A DNA stretch of 52,675 bases from NCBI GenBank assembly GCA_014860565.1, contig JACZJN010000027.1:1-52675 (forward strand). The letters run 5' to 3'. Below, in pieces: positions 24,336 to 31,808 of this stretch (position 1 is the first letter of the stretch; every line of letters starts with the position of its first letter). The notes under the pieces were generated by a model. That model did no database searches, was not told the origin of the DNA, and worked only from the letters and a program-made list of their open reading frames with translations. A program made the position numbers and the translations under genes. The DNA is from Bacteroidota bacterium. GTDB lineage: Bacteria; Bacteroidota; Ignavibacteria; SZUA-365.

Positions 24336-24722
24336 TTATATCATTCGTGCAAGCACCATGCCCGCCCAGATTCCCACAAGACAGAGCACAAGACTGCCGG
24401 CGATGTTGCCAGCCGCAAGCAGGTAACTGCCATCCTGCAGCAGACGAAACGATTCGAGTGAAAACGTGGAAAATGTGGTGAACCCTCCGCAGAGACCGAC
24501 AGTGAGCAGCAGCCTCAACCACGGGCCCGGACCGGTTTTCGATTCCGCGATCTGCACGATGAAGCCCAGCAGCAGCGATCCCAGTATATTCACGACCAGC
24601 GTACCGTAGGGGAATTCGTCACTGGTCCACTGCTGCACCAGGCCGGCCATTATGTATCGCATCGCGGCCCCGGCGCCACCGCCGATCGTTACCGCGAGTA
24701 TCATGTTCCATTCTGTCGCCAT
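24336..24722 (-). CDS. crcB: Fluoride channel CrcB/Fluc
   Basis: This small four-helix inner-membrane protein forms dual-topology dimers that export fluoride. The 128-aa version from ATG 24722 is used; ATG 24746 or 24704 are alternatives, and the family normally begins close to ILAVTIGGGAGAAMRY. Conserved segments are GTLVVNILGSLLLGF with the essential Asn, and GLCGGFTTFSTFSLE, which holds the Phe-box and the Na+-binding TTFST motif. The pair with DUF190 is typical. I looked for a fluoride riboswitch upstream and did not find the conserved pattern. Confidence 0.93.
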   Translation of the reverse strand: MATEWNMILAVTIGGGAGAAMRYIMAGLVQQWTSDEFPYGTLVVNILGSLLLGFIVQIAESKTGPGPWLRLLLTVGLCGGFTTFSTFSLESFRLLQDGSYLLAAGNIAGSLVLCLVGIWAGMVLARMI

Positions 24723-24893
24723 ATTCGAATGTACGGAATAGCGCATTCCGACGCATGCACAAATCCTTCCGGCCTGAGATGAGGGTCCGAGCGTTCTGTC
24801 TGCGCCGAGCGGCGACGATACCGGGGAATGATACTCCCCGGGAAAATGTTGTCACCAGCAGAGACCGATGTTCCATTTTCTTCGGCTAGCGAA

Positions 24894-25601
24894 ATGAAAT
24901 CAATACTGATCACTGGCGGAACGGGCGCACTCGGTAGCGTCGTCACGCACCGCCTCATCGACGAAGGCTACCGTTGCGTCGTTCCGTACCGCAATGAGCA
25001 GGAGGCCCAGCTCCTCCGCGCGCGTATCGCACCTCAGCAACGCGATCAGCTTTTCCTGCTCGAAGCGGATCTGCTGACGGAGGGCGAGCCGGATCGCGTA
25101 TTCGACGCAGCGATTACACAAAGCGCATTATACGGTTTCGTGCATCTGCTCGGCGGTATCCGCGGGTTCCAATCCATCGCTGAAACACCGGTCGAAGACT
25201 GGGATTTTCTTTTCAATCTGAACCTGCACCCGCTCTTTCTGTTCAGCCGTCTCGCGATGAAACACTTTCGCGAGCAGGGGGCAGGACGCATCATCACCAT
25301 CGGAGCGATGGCCGCGGTCAAGCCGTCGGCGAATCAGGCCGGGTACGGCGTGTCGAAAGCGGGCGTGTCGGCACTGACGAAAATTCTCGCCGACGAAGGA
25401 CGCTCGTTCGGCGTGACGGCAAATTGCATTCTTCCCAGCGTGATAAAAACTGACGCCAATCTTTCCTGGGGCGCGGAAGAGGACATTCCAGACTGGGTCA
25501 CGCCCGGGGAAATTGCCGGTACAATCAACTATCTTCTCAGTACGGAGGCCTCCGGCGTCAACGGATCGGACATCCGCCTCTTCGGGAAACTCAACATTTG
25601 A
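24894..25601 (+). CDS. Short-chain dehydrogenase/reductase lacking the catalytic serine
   Basis: The product has 235 aa from ATG 24894. The Rossmann nucleotide site is ILITGGTGALGSVV (residues 4-17). The YGVSK motif supplies Tyr and Lys of the SDR active site, but the position 13 residues before the Tyr, normally Ser, is Ala (IGAMAAVKPS). Dihydropteridine-reductase-like SDRs also lack this serine, so a related reaction is possible (family knowledge; inference). FLFNLNLHPLFLF has the usual Asn. The gene diverges from crcB and precedes the DAHP synthase gene by 70 bp. Substrate cannot be predicted. Confidence 0.82.
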   Translation: MKSILITGGTGALGSVVTHRLIDEGYRCVVPYRNEQEAQLLRARIAPQQRDQLFLLEADLLTEGEPDRVFDAAITQSALYGFVHLLGGIRGFQSIAETPVEDWDFLFNLNLHPLFLFSRLAMKHFREQGAGRIITIGAMAAVKPSANQAGYGVSKAGVSALTKILADEGRSFGVTANCILPSVIKTDANLSWGAEEDIPDWVTPGEIAGTINYLLSTEASGVNGSDIRLFGKLNI

Positions 25602-25628
25602 GCTGTACATTGTGAACGATTCGTCCTG

Positions 25629-25657
25629 TTGAGATTGTTAAACTGGTGTTATATTTG
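25629..25657 (+). promoter_or_regulatory. Candidate promoter of aroF (TAnnTTTG type)
   Basis: TTGAGA (25629-25634), a 15-bp spacer and TATATTTG (25650-25657) lie just upstream of the DAHP synthase gene. TATATTTG matches the Bacteroidota -7 consensus TAnnTTTG. The predicted transcription start would be close to 25664. Confidence 0.5.
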
Positions 25658-25671
25658 GTTTTTTACGTTAA

Positions 25672-26571
25672 TTGCAGATTGCAGGATTGAGTTTTACAAC
25701 AACACATACAGATACAGCGCTTCGATCGAACACGTCCGCTCCGGCGGAACGGCGCATAACTCCAACGACAAAAGGACCTGATATTCTGGCACGCACACGT
25801 GTCTATATTCGCGATATCGAGCTGGGCGGGAACCGCTTTGTTGTCATCGCCGGTCCATGTGCGATCGAATCCGAGACGCAGATTCACGACGCGGCCGCGC
25901 TGGTTGCCGCGCATGGCGCGCATATCCTTCGCGGTGGCGCCTTCAAGGCCCGCACGTCTCCGTACACGTTTCAGGGACTCGGTCTCGACGGCGTCAAGCT
26001 CATGCGCGAGGCCGCTGACCGGCAGCACATGCCGATGATTACGGAAGTACTGTCCGAGCGCGACATCGAAGGCATGGTCGATATCGTCGACGCATTCCAG
26101 GTCGGTTCACGCAATATGGACAACACCGCCCTGCTCAAGGAACTCGGGCAGACGAAAAAGCCCGTGCTGCTCAAACGCGGTTTCGCCGCAACGATAAAGG
26201 AATGGCTGCTTGCCGCCGAATACATCATCGTCGGCGGCAACGATCAGGTCGTGCTTTGTGAACGCGGCATCCGCACTTTCTCGAATGAAACCCGCTTCAC
26301 CCTCGACCTCGCCGGCGCCGTGCTTGCGCGTCAGCAGACCCATCTTCCTGTCATCGTGGATCCATCGCACGCGACAGGCAATCCGTCGCTGATTCCGGCG
26401 CTCGCCGCCGCCACTATGGCCGCAGGGCTCGACGGACTCATGGTCGAAGTGCATCCGGATCCCACCGTTGCACTTTCCGATGCAGATCAGGCGCTGTCGC
26501 CAGAGCTGTATCGCGGCATGATGGAGCAGCTTCATCTGCTTGCCACCGTGATGGGACGCCCGCTTACCTGA
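25672..26571 (+). CDS. aroF: 3-deoxy-7-phosphoheptulonate (DAHP) synthase, KDO8PS-like class
   Basis: This enzyme condenses PEP and erythrose 4-phosphate, the first step of the shikimate pathway. From about residue 55 the sequence is a complete AroA-beta/KDO8P-like barrel: FVVIAGPCAIES, LRGGAFKARTSPYTFQGLG, ITEVLSERDIE, FQVGSRNMDNTALLKELG, KPVLLKRGF, VIVDPSHATG and GLMVEVHPDPTVALSDADQ. The N-terminal ~50 residues are low-complexity, without the ferredoxin-like/ACT regulatory domain of the Thermotoga enzyme, so it may not be feedback-controlled. Its start is uncertain: only TTG (25672) or later non-ATG codons are available. It lies 40 bp upstream of ubiE, linking chorismate supply to menaquinone. 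Confidence 0.9.
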   Translation: MQIAGLSFTTTHTDTALRSNTSAPAERRITPTTKGPDILARTRVYIRDIELGGNRFVVIAGPCAIESETQIHDAAALVAAHGAHILRGGAFKARTSPYTFQGLGLDGVKLMREAADRQHMPMITEVLSERDIEGMVDIVDAFQVGSRNMDNTALLKELGQTKKPVLLKRGFAATIKEWLLAAEYIIVGGNDQVVLCERGIRTFSNETRFTLDLAGAVLARQQTHLPVIVDPSHATGNPSLIPALAAATMAAGLDGLMVEVHPDPTVALSDADQALSPELYRGMMEQLHLLATVMGRPLT

Positions 26572-26611
26572 TGCTTTTCCCCTCCTTCAAGTCCAGTACA
26601 GGCACCCACGC

Positions 26612-27301
26612 ATGAGCCGCGAAGTCCATGACATGTTCGCCGAAATCTCCGGCTCCTATGACCGCGCAAACTCCGTGCTTTCACTCGGCGTGCATCATCG
26701 CTGGCGCCAGGCCACGGTGCGGCACAGCGCCGTTCAGCAGGGCGATCGTGTTCTCGACTGCGCAACTGGAACCGGAGACCTGGCATTGGAATTCAAGCGG
26801 ACCGTCGGGGCGGAGGGACGCGTCGTCGGCACGGATTTCTGCGCGGAAATGCTGGCGTTCGCTCCGGCCAAGGCCGAGCACGCCGGACTCGCGGTGGAAT
26901 GGGAAGTGCAGGATGCAATGCAGCTCAGCTATCCCGACGATACCTTCGACGTAGCGTCCATCGCTTTCGGCATCCGCAACGTCGATGATCCCATGCAGGC
27001 ACTGCGCAGCATGGGACGCGTGGTACGTCCGGGCGGACGCGTGATGGTCCTGGAATTCGGCCGGCCGCTCTGGTGGATGAAGCCGTTTTTCTCCTTCTAC
27101 AGCAGGGTGATCATTCCTCTTGTCGGCGGGCTCGTCTCTGGCAAACGCGATGCGTACGAGTACCTCACGCGCACATCGGCCGCCTTTCCGACCGGCGACG
27201 AGTTCCTCGCACTTATGGACCAAAGCGGCATGTACTCCGAACGCCGTACCATTCCCCTAACCGGCGGTATTGCCTACCTCTACATCGGAACCGTGAAATA
27301 A
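26612..27301 (+). CDS. ubiE: Demethylmenaquinone methyltransferase (UbiE/MenG)
   Basis: This SAM-dependent C-methyltransferase carries out the last step of menaquinone synthesis at the membrane. The 229-aa product has the UbiE signature pieces MFAEISGSYDRANSVLSLG at the N-terminus, VLDCATGTGDLALEF (SAM motif I), GTDFCAEMLAFA, DVASIAFGIRNVDD and GGRVMVLEFGRP. The C-terminal GGIAYLYIG also fits. It is oriented with aroF and converges with menE, completing the men set. Confidence 0.95.
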   Translation: MSREVHDMFAEISGSYDRANSVLSLGVHHRWRQATVRHSAVQQGDRVLDCATGTGDLALEFKRTVGAEGRVVGTDFCAEMLAFAPAKAEHAGLAVEWEVQDAMQLSYPDDTFDVASIAFGIRNVDDPMQALRSMGRVVRPGGRVMVLEFGRPLWWMKPFFSFYSRVIIPLVGGLVSGKRDAYEYLTRTSAAFPTGDEFLALMDQSGMYSERRTIPLTGGIAYLYIGTVK

Positions 27302-27303
27302 TT

Positions 27304-27422
27304 TCCGTCTCTCCCGTTGGCTCGTCCGATGGACGAGCCGCATGCTCTCACGAACATCCATCCTTATCTGAAGATGCACTTGACTGGCGTCCGGTCGGTC
27401 CGTCTCTCCCGTTGGCTCGTCC
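27304..27422. repeat. 24-bp direct repeat pair and palindrome between ubiE and menE
   Basis: The 24-bp sequence tccgtctctcccgttggctc... occurs at 27304-27327 and 27399-27422, identical over its length. The first copy also opens a 9-bp palindrome ggctcgtcc/ggacgagcc (27319-27339) that can serve as a transcript end for ubiE. The second abuts the menE stop codon. Confidence 0.8.
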
Positions 27423-28841
27423 CTACGGTCTGCTGGGAAGGCTGTCGATGAACATTCTCCTGACCTCGCCCCTGATCAGCTTTCCTGATGCGGTGCGGGG
27501 GAGCACCTCCACGCGCAGCCATACACGAGGTATTTTGTAGCCGGCCATTTCCCTACGGCACCAGTCCTCGAGTTCTGCAACCGTCAGATCCGCATGGCAA
27601 ACGATCGCGGCGGCGATTTTCTGTCCCCAGTCCGCATCTTCGACGCCGGTCACTGCCGTTTCGTGCACCGCAGGATGCCGGACCAGTATATCTTCTATTT
27701 CTGTCGGATAGACATTCTCCCCGCCTGTGACAATCATGTCGTCGCGGCGTCCGATGACGTGCAGACAGTTCGCGTCATCGATCATCCCGACATCGCCGGA
27801 ATGGAACCACCCGTTCGCGAACCGCTCCGCTGTCAACGGCACATTGCGCAGATACCCGGTGGCCACCATCGTGCCGCGAATACAGATTTCACCTGTATTT
27901 CCAGAGGTCAGCGCATTCCCGTGCTCGTCTTCTATACGCAATTCCGCACCGCCGATAGGCCGACCCGCACTGCCCGCCATGGCCGCAAGCGCGGAGGGCG
28001 AGGCCGTAACGACCTGGGAGCAGGTCTCCGTCAACCCGTATGTTCCCAACACCGGGAGTCCGCGCGCAAGCGCATCATCCCAGAGCGTGCGCGATGCAGC
28101 TGCGCCTCCGAGCAGGATGGCCCGCAATGCCGGCAGCGATGCGGCGGTGAAAGACGCATTCGCTTCAAGCATTCTCTGCAGCATTGTCGGCACAAGCGAC
28201 AGCAGCGTGATGCGTTCACGGCCAAGCGTCTCGAGAATGGCGGACGCTTCGAATCCCTTCCATACAGTCAGCGCGGTTCCGTAAAACAGGCTCCGCGTCA
28301 CGATGGCGAGTCCGCCGATGTGATAGAGAGGAATCACACACATCCAATTGTCGTCCGTACGCACACCGAGATTCTCCGCCGAACCTTCCGCGCTGGCGCG
28401 ATGATTCATCCACGTATGCGGCACCGCCTTCATTTCACCCGAGGTCCCTGAGGTGAAGAGAATGCTGCACAGCCTGCTTTCATCCGTCTGCACGGGGTGG
28501 AAGTCTGCGCTGCTCGCTGTGAAGGAAACGGGTTCAGACAGGAATAGCCGCGGCTGCAGATGCGCAATCTGCCGGCTTTGCTCGGCAGCTGTCAGGCGCA
28601 CGTTCAGTGGCGCAGCGATGGCGCCGCAAAGAAAAATCGCATGCAGGAGAATTACGTGCCCGGCGTCGTTTTCCAGCGCCGTCGCGACGATGTCGCCGGG
28701 AGCAACCCCATGCGTCTGCTGTAATTCCGCGGCCAGCGCGCGGGCTTCGTCATGGAGACGACTCCAGTTCCACCGCTCGTCGCCATCGACGAGTGCGATG
28801 CGCTCGGGCCATCGCGCGGCACGGTCGGCAAGCAAGTTCAT
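27423..28841 (-). CDS. menE: o-Succinylbenzoate-CoA ligase
   Basis: This ANL-superfamily enzyme activates o-succinylbenzoate to its CoA ester. The 472-aa sequence carries ILFTSGTSGEMKAVPHT (P-loop-like A3 motif, about residue 131), GTYGLTETCSQV (A5), GWFHSGDVGMID (A7), VIGRRDDMIVTGGENVYPTEIE (A8 hinge) and PRTASGKLIRGEVRR with the A10 catalytic Lys. It is slightly shorter than typical acyl-CoA ligases, as is usual for MenE. The start overlaps the menC stop by 4 bp (ATGA). Confidence 0.94.
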   Translation of the reverse strand: MNLLADRAARWPERIALVDGDERWNWSRLHDEARALAAELQQTHGVAPGDIVATALENDAGHVILLHAIFLCGAIAAPLNVRLTAAEQSRQIAHLQPRLFLSEPVSFTASSADFHPVQTDESRLCSILFTSGTSGEMKAVPHTWMNHRASAEGSAENLGVRTDDNWMCVIPLYHIGGLAIVTRSLFYGTALTVWKGFEASAILETLGRERITLLSLVPTMLQRMLEANASFTAASLPALRAILLGGAAASRTLWDDALARGLPVLGTYGLTETCSQVVTASPSALAAMAGSAGRPIGGAELRIEDEHGNALTSGNTGEICIRGTMVATGYLRNVPLTAERFANGWFHSGDVGMIDDANCLHVIGRRDDMIVTGGENVYPTEIEDILVRHPAVHETAVTGVEDADWGQKIAAAIVCHADLTVAELEDWCRREMAGYKIPRVWLRVEVLPRTASGKLIRGEVRRMFIDSLPSRP

Positions 28842-29956
28842 GCCAGCTCCGTTTCCTGTTCGCCGGGGATCCCCATGGGGCTGATGCCGAGTCCGGCGAC
28901 GTCCGAGAGCAGAAAATGTCCCTGTACGATACGGTCATGGCCCGTGTCTTCGAGAAACAGCGATCCCGTGGCAAGACCATGGTGACGCGGTGAATGCGGG
29001 AGCGAGGCGCACAGCTGCGCCACCGCGTTTCTGCCGATGGCGGAATCGATCAGCGAAGTGAATACCACATCACAGCCGCGCTCCGCTGCTTCGAGCGCGA
29101 ATGCACGGCAGGCACACAGACTCCCGACGGCCATGGGTTTGATGACAAAGAGATTCACCGCCCCGCGTGCGAGCAGCATGTGGGCCTGCTCCAGATTCTG
29201 CGCACTTTCGTCGGCTGCGACGAACATGATTCCGAGGCCGGTGAGGGCGGCCAGTTCGTCTACTTCATCCGCGGCGACGGGCTGTTCAATGTATTCGATA
29301 TCGTAGAGGGCAAACTCCCTCAGCGCTTGCTCCGCTGCCCCGAAATCCCAGGCGCCGTTTGCGTCGAGCCGGAGCAGAACATCATCCGGTACGGCGAGGC
29401 GCACTGCGCGGACCCGCGCAATATCCTCCTCCAACGATCCCCCGCCCACCTTGATTTTCACACAGGTGAAACCCGCCTTCCATGCCGCTTCCGCGTCGGC
29501 GCCCGCTTCAACGGCATCTCCGCCACCGATAACGGCGTTCACCGGAATGCTATCGCGATAGCGCCCGCCCAGCGCCGCCGCCATGGAAATACCGCGTATG
29601 CGCGCGTCGAGATCGAGCAGCGCGCACTCCACCGCGAACCGCGCCGCCGGAGCAGCTGCGAGGTCCGGGATCGCACCTTCAAGCCGTGATATCACGGCCT
29701 CGCGCTCCGCTTCTCCAGCCGCGGGGAAATTGTCGGCATCGTCGAAATACACGGCCGCTGCCTCCAATGCGTGCAGACATGCGGCATGATCCTCGGTACC
29801 GAAAACGGGGAGCGGAGCGGCCTCGCCCCAACCGCTCAACTGCGATCTGGCGTCATGTATGGAGAATAACAGGATGTCCCGTTGCGCAAGTGTCCAGCCG
29901 CTAGTCCTGAACGGCCGGCGGAGAGGAAGGACTCGCGGGTGAATGCGGCAGCGCAT
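28838..29956 (-). CDS. menC: o-Succinylbenzoate synthase
   Basis: An enolase-superfamily dehydratase that converts SHCHC to o-succinylbenzoate. ATG 29956 (372 aa) is chosen because the longer frame has a low-complexity Cys-rich leader that overlaps menA; this leaves a 4-bp gap after menA. Catalytic elements are visible: FTCVKIKVGG (KxK base pair), LLRLDANGAW and YIEQPV and ADES (the three metal ligands) and FVIKPMAVG (second catalytic Lys). Enolase capping-domain sequence precedes them. The fold is shared with other muconate-lactonising-type enzymes, but the men context settles the assignment. Confidence 0.93.
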   Translation of the reverse strand: MRCRIHPRVLPLRRPFRTSGWTLAQRDILLFSIHDARSQLSGWGEAAPLPVFGTEDHAACLHALEAAAVYFDDADNFPAAGEAEREAVISRLEGAIPDLAAAPAARFAVECALLDLDARIRGISMAAALGGRYRDSIPVNAVIGGGDAVEAGADAEAAWKAGFTCVKIKVGGGSLEEDIARVRAVRLAVPDDVLLRLDANGAWDFGAAEQALREFALYDIEYIEQPVAADEVDELAALTGLGIMFVAADESAQNLEQAHMLLARGAVNLFVIKPMAVGSLCACRAFALEAAERGCDVVFTSLIDSAIGRNAVAQLCASLPHSPRHHGLATGSLFLEDTGHDRIVQGHFLLSDVAGLGISPMGIPGEQETELA

Positions 29957-29960
29957 CGGA

Positions 29961-30869
29961 TCACGCGAGGTAGTAGCCGGCGGCATACAGCAGCCCGTAC
30001 AGCGCCAGCAGCTGTCCTGTGCCTGCGAGTGCGTGGTTGAGTTCAGAGCCATCGGTCGACCGTTCAACGATGCGCAAAACGTGATAGGCGAATGGCAGCG
30101 TCAACAGCGGAAGCAGGAGCCAGAGGGGCGCACCTGCGCGCAGCGACTGTACTACCGGAACGGAATAGGCGAGCAGCAGCAGCAGACGATATTCCATCCG
30201 CGTGGCCGCGCGACCGATGCGGACCGCCATGGTCTTTTTGTTCGCGACCTTGTCAGTATCGATATCGCGGTAATTGTTCACTACGAGAATCGCGGTGGAA
30301 ATAGCACCCACGGGCAAGGACGCAATCAGCGCATCCATCGACCAGTGCAGCGCCTGCACGTAATGCGTCCCCGTTACAGCGACGATGCCGAAAAACAGAA
30401 ACACAAACACGTCACCGAGACCCACGTAGGCCAGGGGGAAAGGCCCCGCCGTATAAATCACCGCGCAGAACAGCGATGCCACCCCGATGGCGAGAATCGG
30501 CCATCCGCCGACCGAAACCAGATACAGTCCGAGAATAAAGGTCAGGACAAACACACCGATCATGGCATTGCGGACCGTGCGCGGCGGGATCAGTCCGCTC
30601 TGCGTCACACGTACCGGTCCGACGCGATGCTCCGAATCGGCTCCCTTGATGAAATCGAAATAATCGTTCGCCAGGTTGGTGCCGATCTGTATCAGCAGCG
30701 CGCACAGCAGCGCGACCAGCGCCGGGAAAAAGGAAAACGCTCCGTCGGCGGCGGCAACCGCTGATCCGACGAGCACAGGGACAACCGCGGCAGGCAGTGT
30801 TTTCGGCCGCGATGCCAGCAGCCAGGCATGAGCACGGCTGATCTTCAGCGGCTGGGACGATGCATTCAT
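29961..30869 (-). CDS. menA: 1,4-Dihydroxy-2-naphthoate polyprenyltransferase
   Basis: A UbiA-family membrane prenyltransferase that attaches the isoprenoid tail to DHNA, giving demethylmenaquinone. The start is taken as ATG 30869 (302 aa); upstream in-frame sequence overlaps the menB frame and is not homologous. It has about eight hydrophobic helices. [14 protein letters not shown] is the first Asp-rich Mg/prenyl-diphosphate site (NxxxDxxxD), and [16 protein letters not shown] is the second. [18 protein letters not shown] is the characteristic MenA start. It is 16 bp downstream of menB. Confidence 0.95.
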   Translation of the reverse strand: MNASSQPLKISRAHAWLLASRPKTLPAAVVPVLVGSAVAAADGAFSFFPALVALLCALLIQIGTNLANDYFDFIKGADSEHRVGPVRVTQSGLIPPRTVRNAMIGVFVLTFILGLYLVSVGGWPILAIGVASLFCAVIYTAGPFPLAYVGLGDVFVFLFFGIVAVTGTHYVQALHWSMDALIASLPVGAISTAILVVNNYRDIDTDKVANKKTMAVRIGRAATRMEYRLLLLLAYSVPVVQSLRAGAPLWLLLPLLTLPFAYHVLRIVERSTDGSELNHALAGTGQLLALYGLLYAAGYYLA

Positions 30870-30885
30870 CTGCGTCACTCTCCTC

Positions 30886-31734
30886 TCACCACGGAAGCCA
30901 GCGATACTTTCGGAAATCCGGCTTGCGCTTCTCGACATAGGAATTCTTGCCTTCCTGCGCCTCTTCCGACATGTAATACAGCAGCGTCGCATTGCCGGCG
31001 AGTTCCTGAATGCCGGCCTGCCCGTCGAGTTCGGCATTAAACGCCGACTTCAGAAGGCGAATGGCCAGCGGTGATTTCTGCATGATCTCGCGTGCCCACT
31101 GCACACCCTCCTCGCCGAGGCGCTCAACGGGTACCACCGTGTTCACCAGCCCCATGTCAAACGCTTCCTGTGCCGAGTACTGGCGGCAAAGATACCAGAT
31201 CTCGCGTGCCCGCTTCTGTCCGACCATGCGGGCGAGATACGATGCGCCGAAACCGCCGTCGAAACTTCCGACTTTCGGACCCGTCTGTCCGAATACCGCA
31301 TTCTCCGCCGCGATGCTCAGATCGCATACTACATGCAGCACATGTCCCCCGCCTATGGCGTACCCGGCCACGAGCGCGATCACCACTTTGGGCATGCTCC
31401 GGATGAGGCGCTGCAGTTCGAGAATATGGAGGCGCGGCACTGCGTGCTCGCTTTGCGCCATGTAGCCCGCGTCTCCGCGAATCTTCTGGTCGCCGCCGCT
31501 GCAGAACGCCCACTTCCCGTCTTTTGCAGGACCTTCCCCCGTGAGGAGGACGACGCCAACCTCGGGGTCGAGCGCGGCCATATGGAACGCGTCGAGCAGC
31601 TGATCGACCGTCTCGGGACGAAACGCGTTGCGTACTTCGGGACGATTGATGGCGATGCGCATGATGCCTTCATCGCTTTTGCGGAATGTGATGTCGGAGT
31701 ATTCCTTGACGGTTTTCCAGGTGATATCGCTCAT
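30886..31734 (-). CDS. menB: 1,4-Dihydroxy-2-naphthoyl-CoA synthase
   Basis: This crotonase-fold enzyme closes the second ring of menaquinone. ATG 31734 (282 aa) is used; 26 upstream codons look non-homologous. Marker segments: [66 protein letters not shown] and the C-terminal [15 protein letters not shown] that crosses to the neighbouring subunit. The QTG residues suggest the bicarbonate-dependent type I class (E. coli-like, family knowledge). It lies 74 bp downstream of menD-menH. Confidence 0.96.
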   Translation of the reverse strand: MSDITWKTVKEYSDITFRKSDEGIMRIAINRPEVRNAFRPETVDQLLDAFHMAALDPEVGVVLLTGEGPAKDGKWAFCSGGDQKIRGDAGYMAQSEHAVPRLHILELQRLIRSMPKVVIALVAGYAIGGGHVLHVVCDLSIAAENAVFGQTGPKVGSFDGGFGASYLARMVGQKRAREIWYLCRQYSAQEAFDMGLVNTVVPVERLGEEGVQWAREIMQKSPLAIRLLKSAFNAELDGQAGIQELAGNATLLYYMSEEAQEGKNSYVEKRKPDFRKYRWLPW

Positions 31735-31808
31735 GGTGTCTTTCTGTCGGAATAAGGTGAAGATGAAAACACACATCAAACCGGGACGAATCCCCGTTTG
31801 TTTATCGG

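Noticed and set aside
24723-24893. Fluoride riboswitch upstream of crcB
   Set aside because: The conserved riboswitch pattern was not found on the minus strand; only a GC-rich hairpin (about 24830-24842) without supporting features is present.
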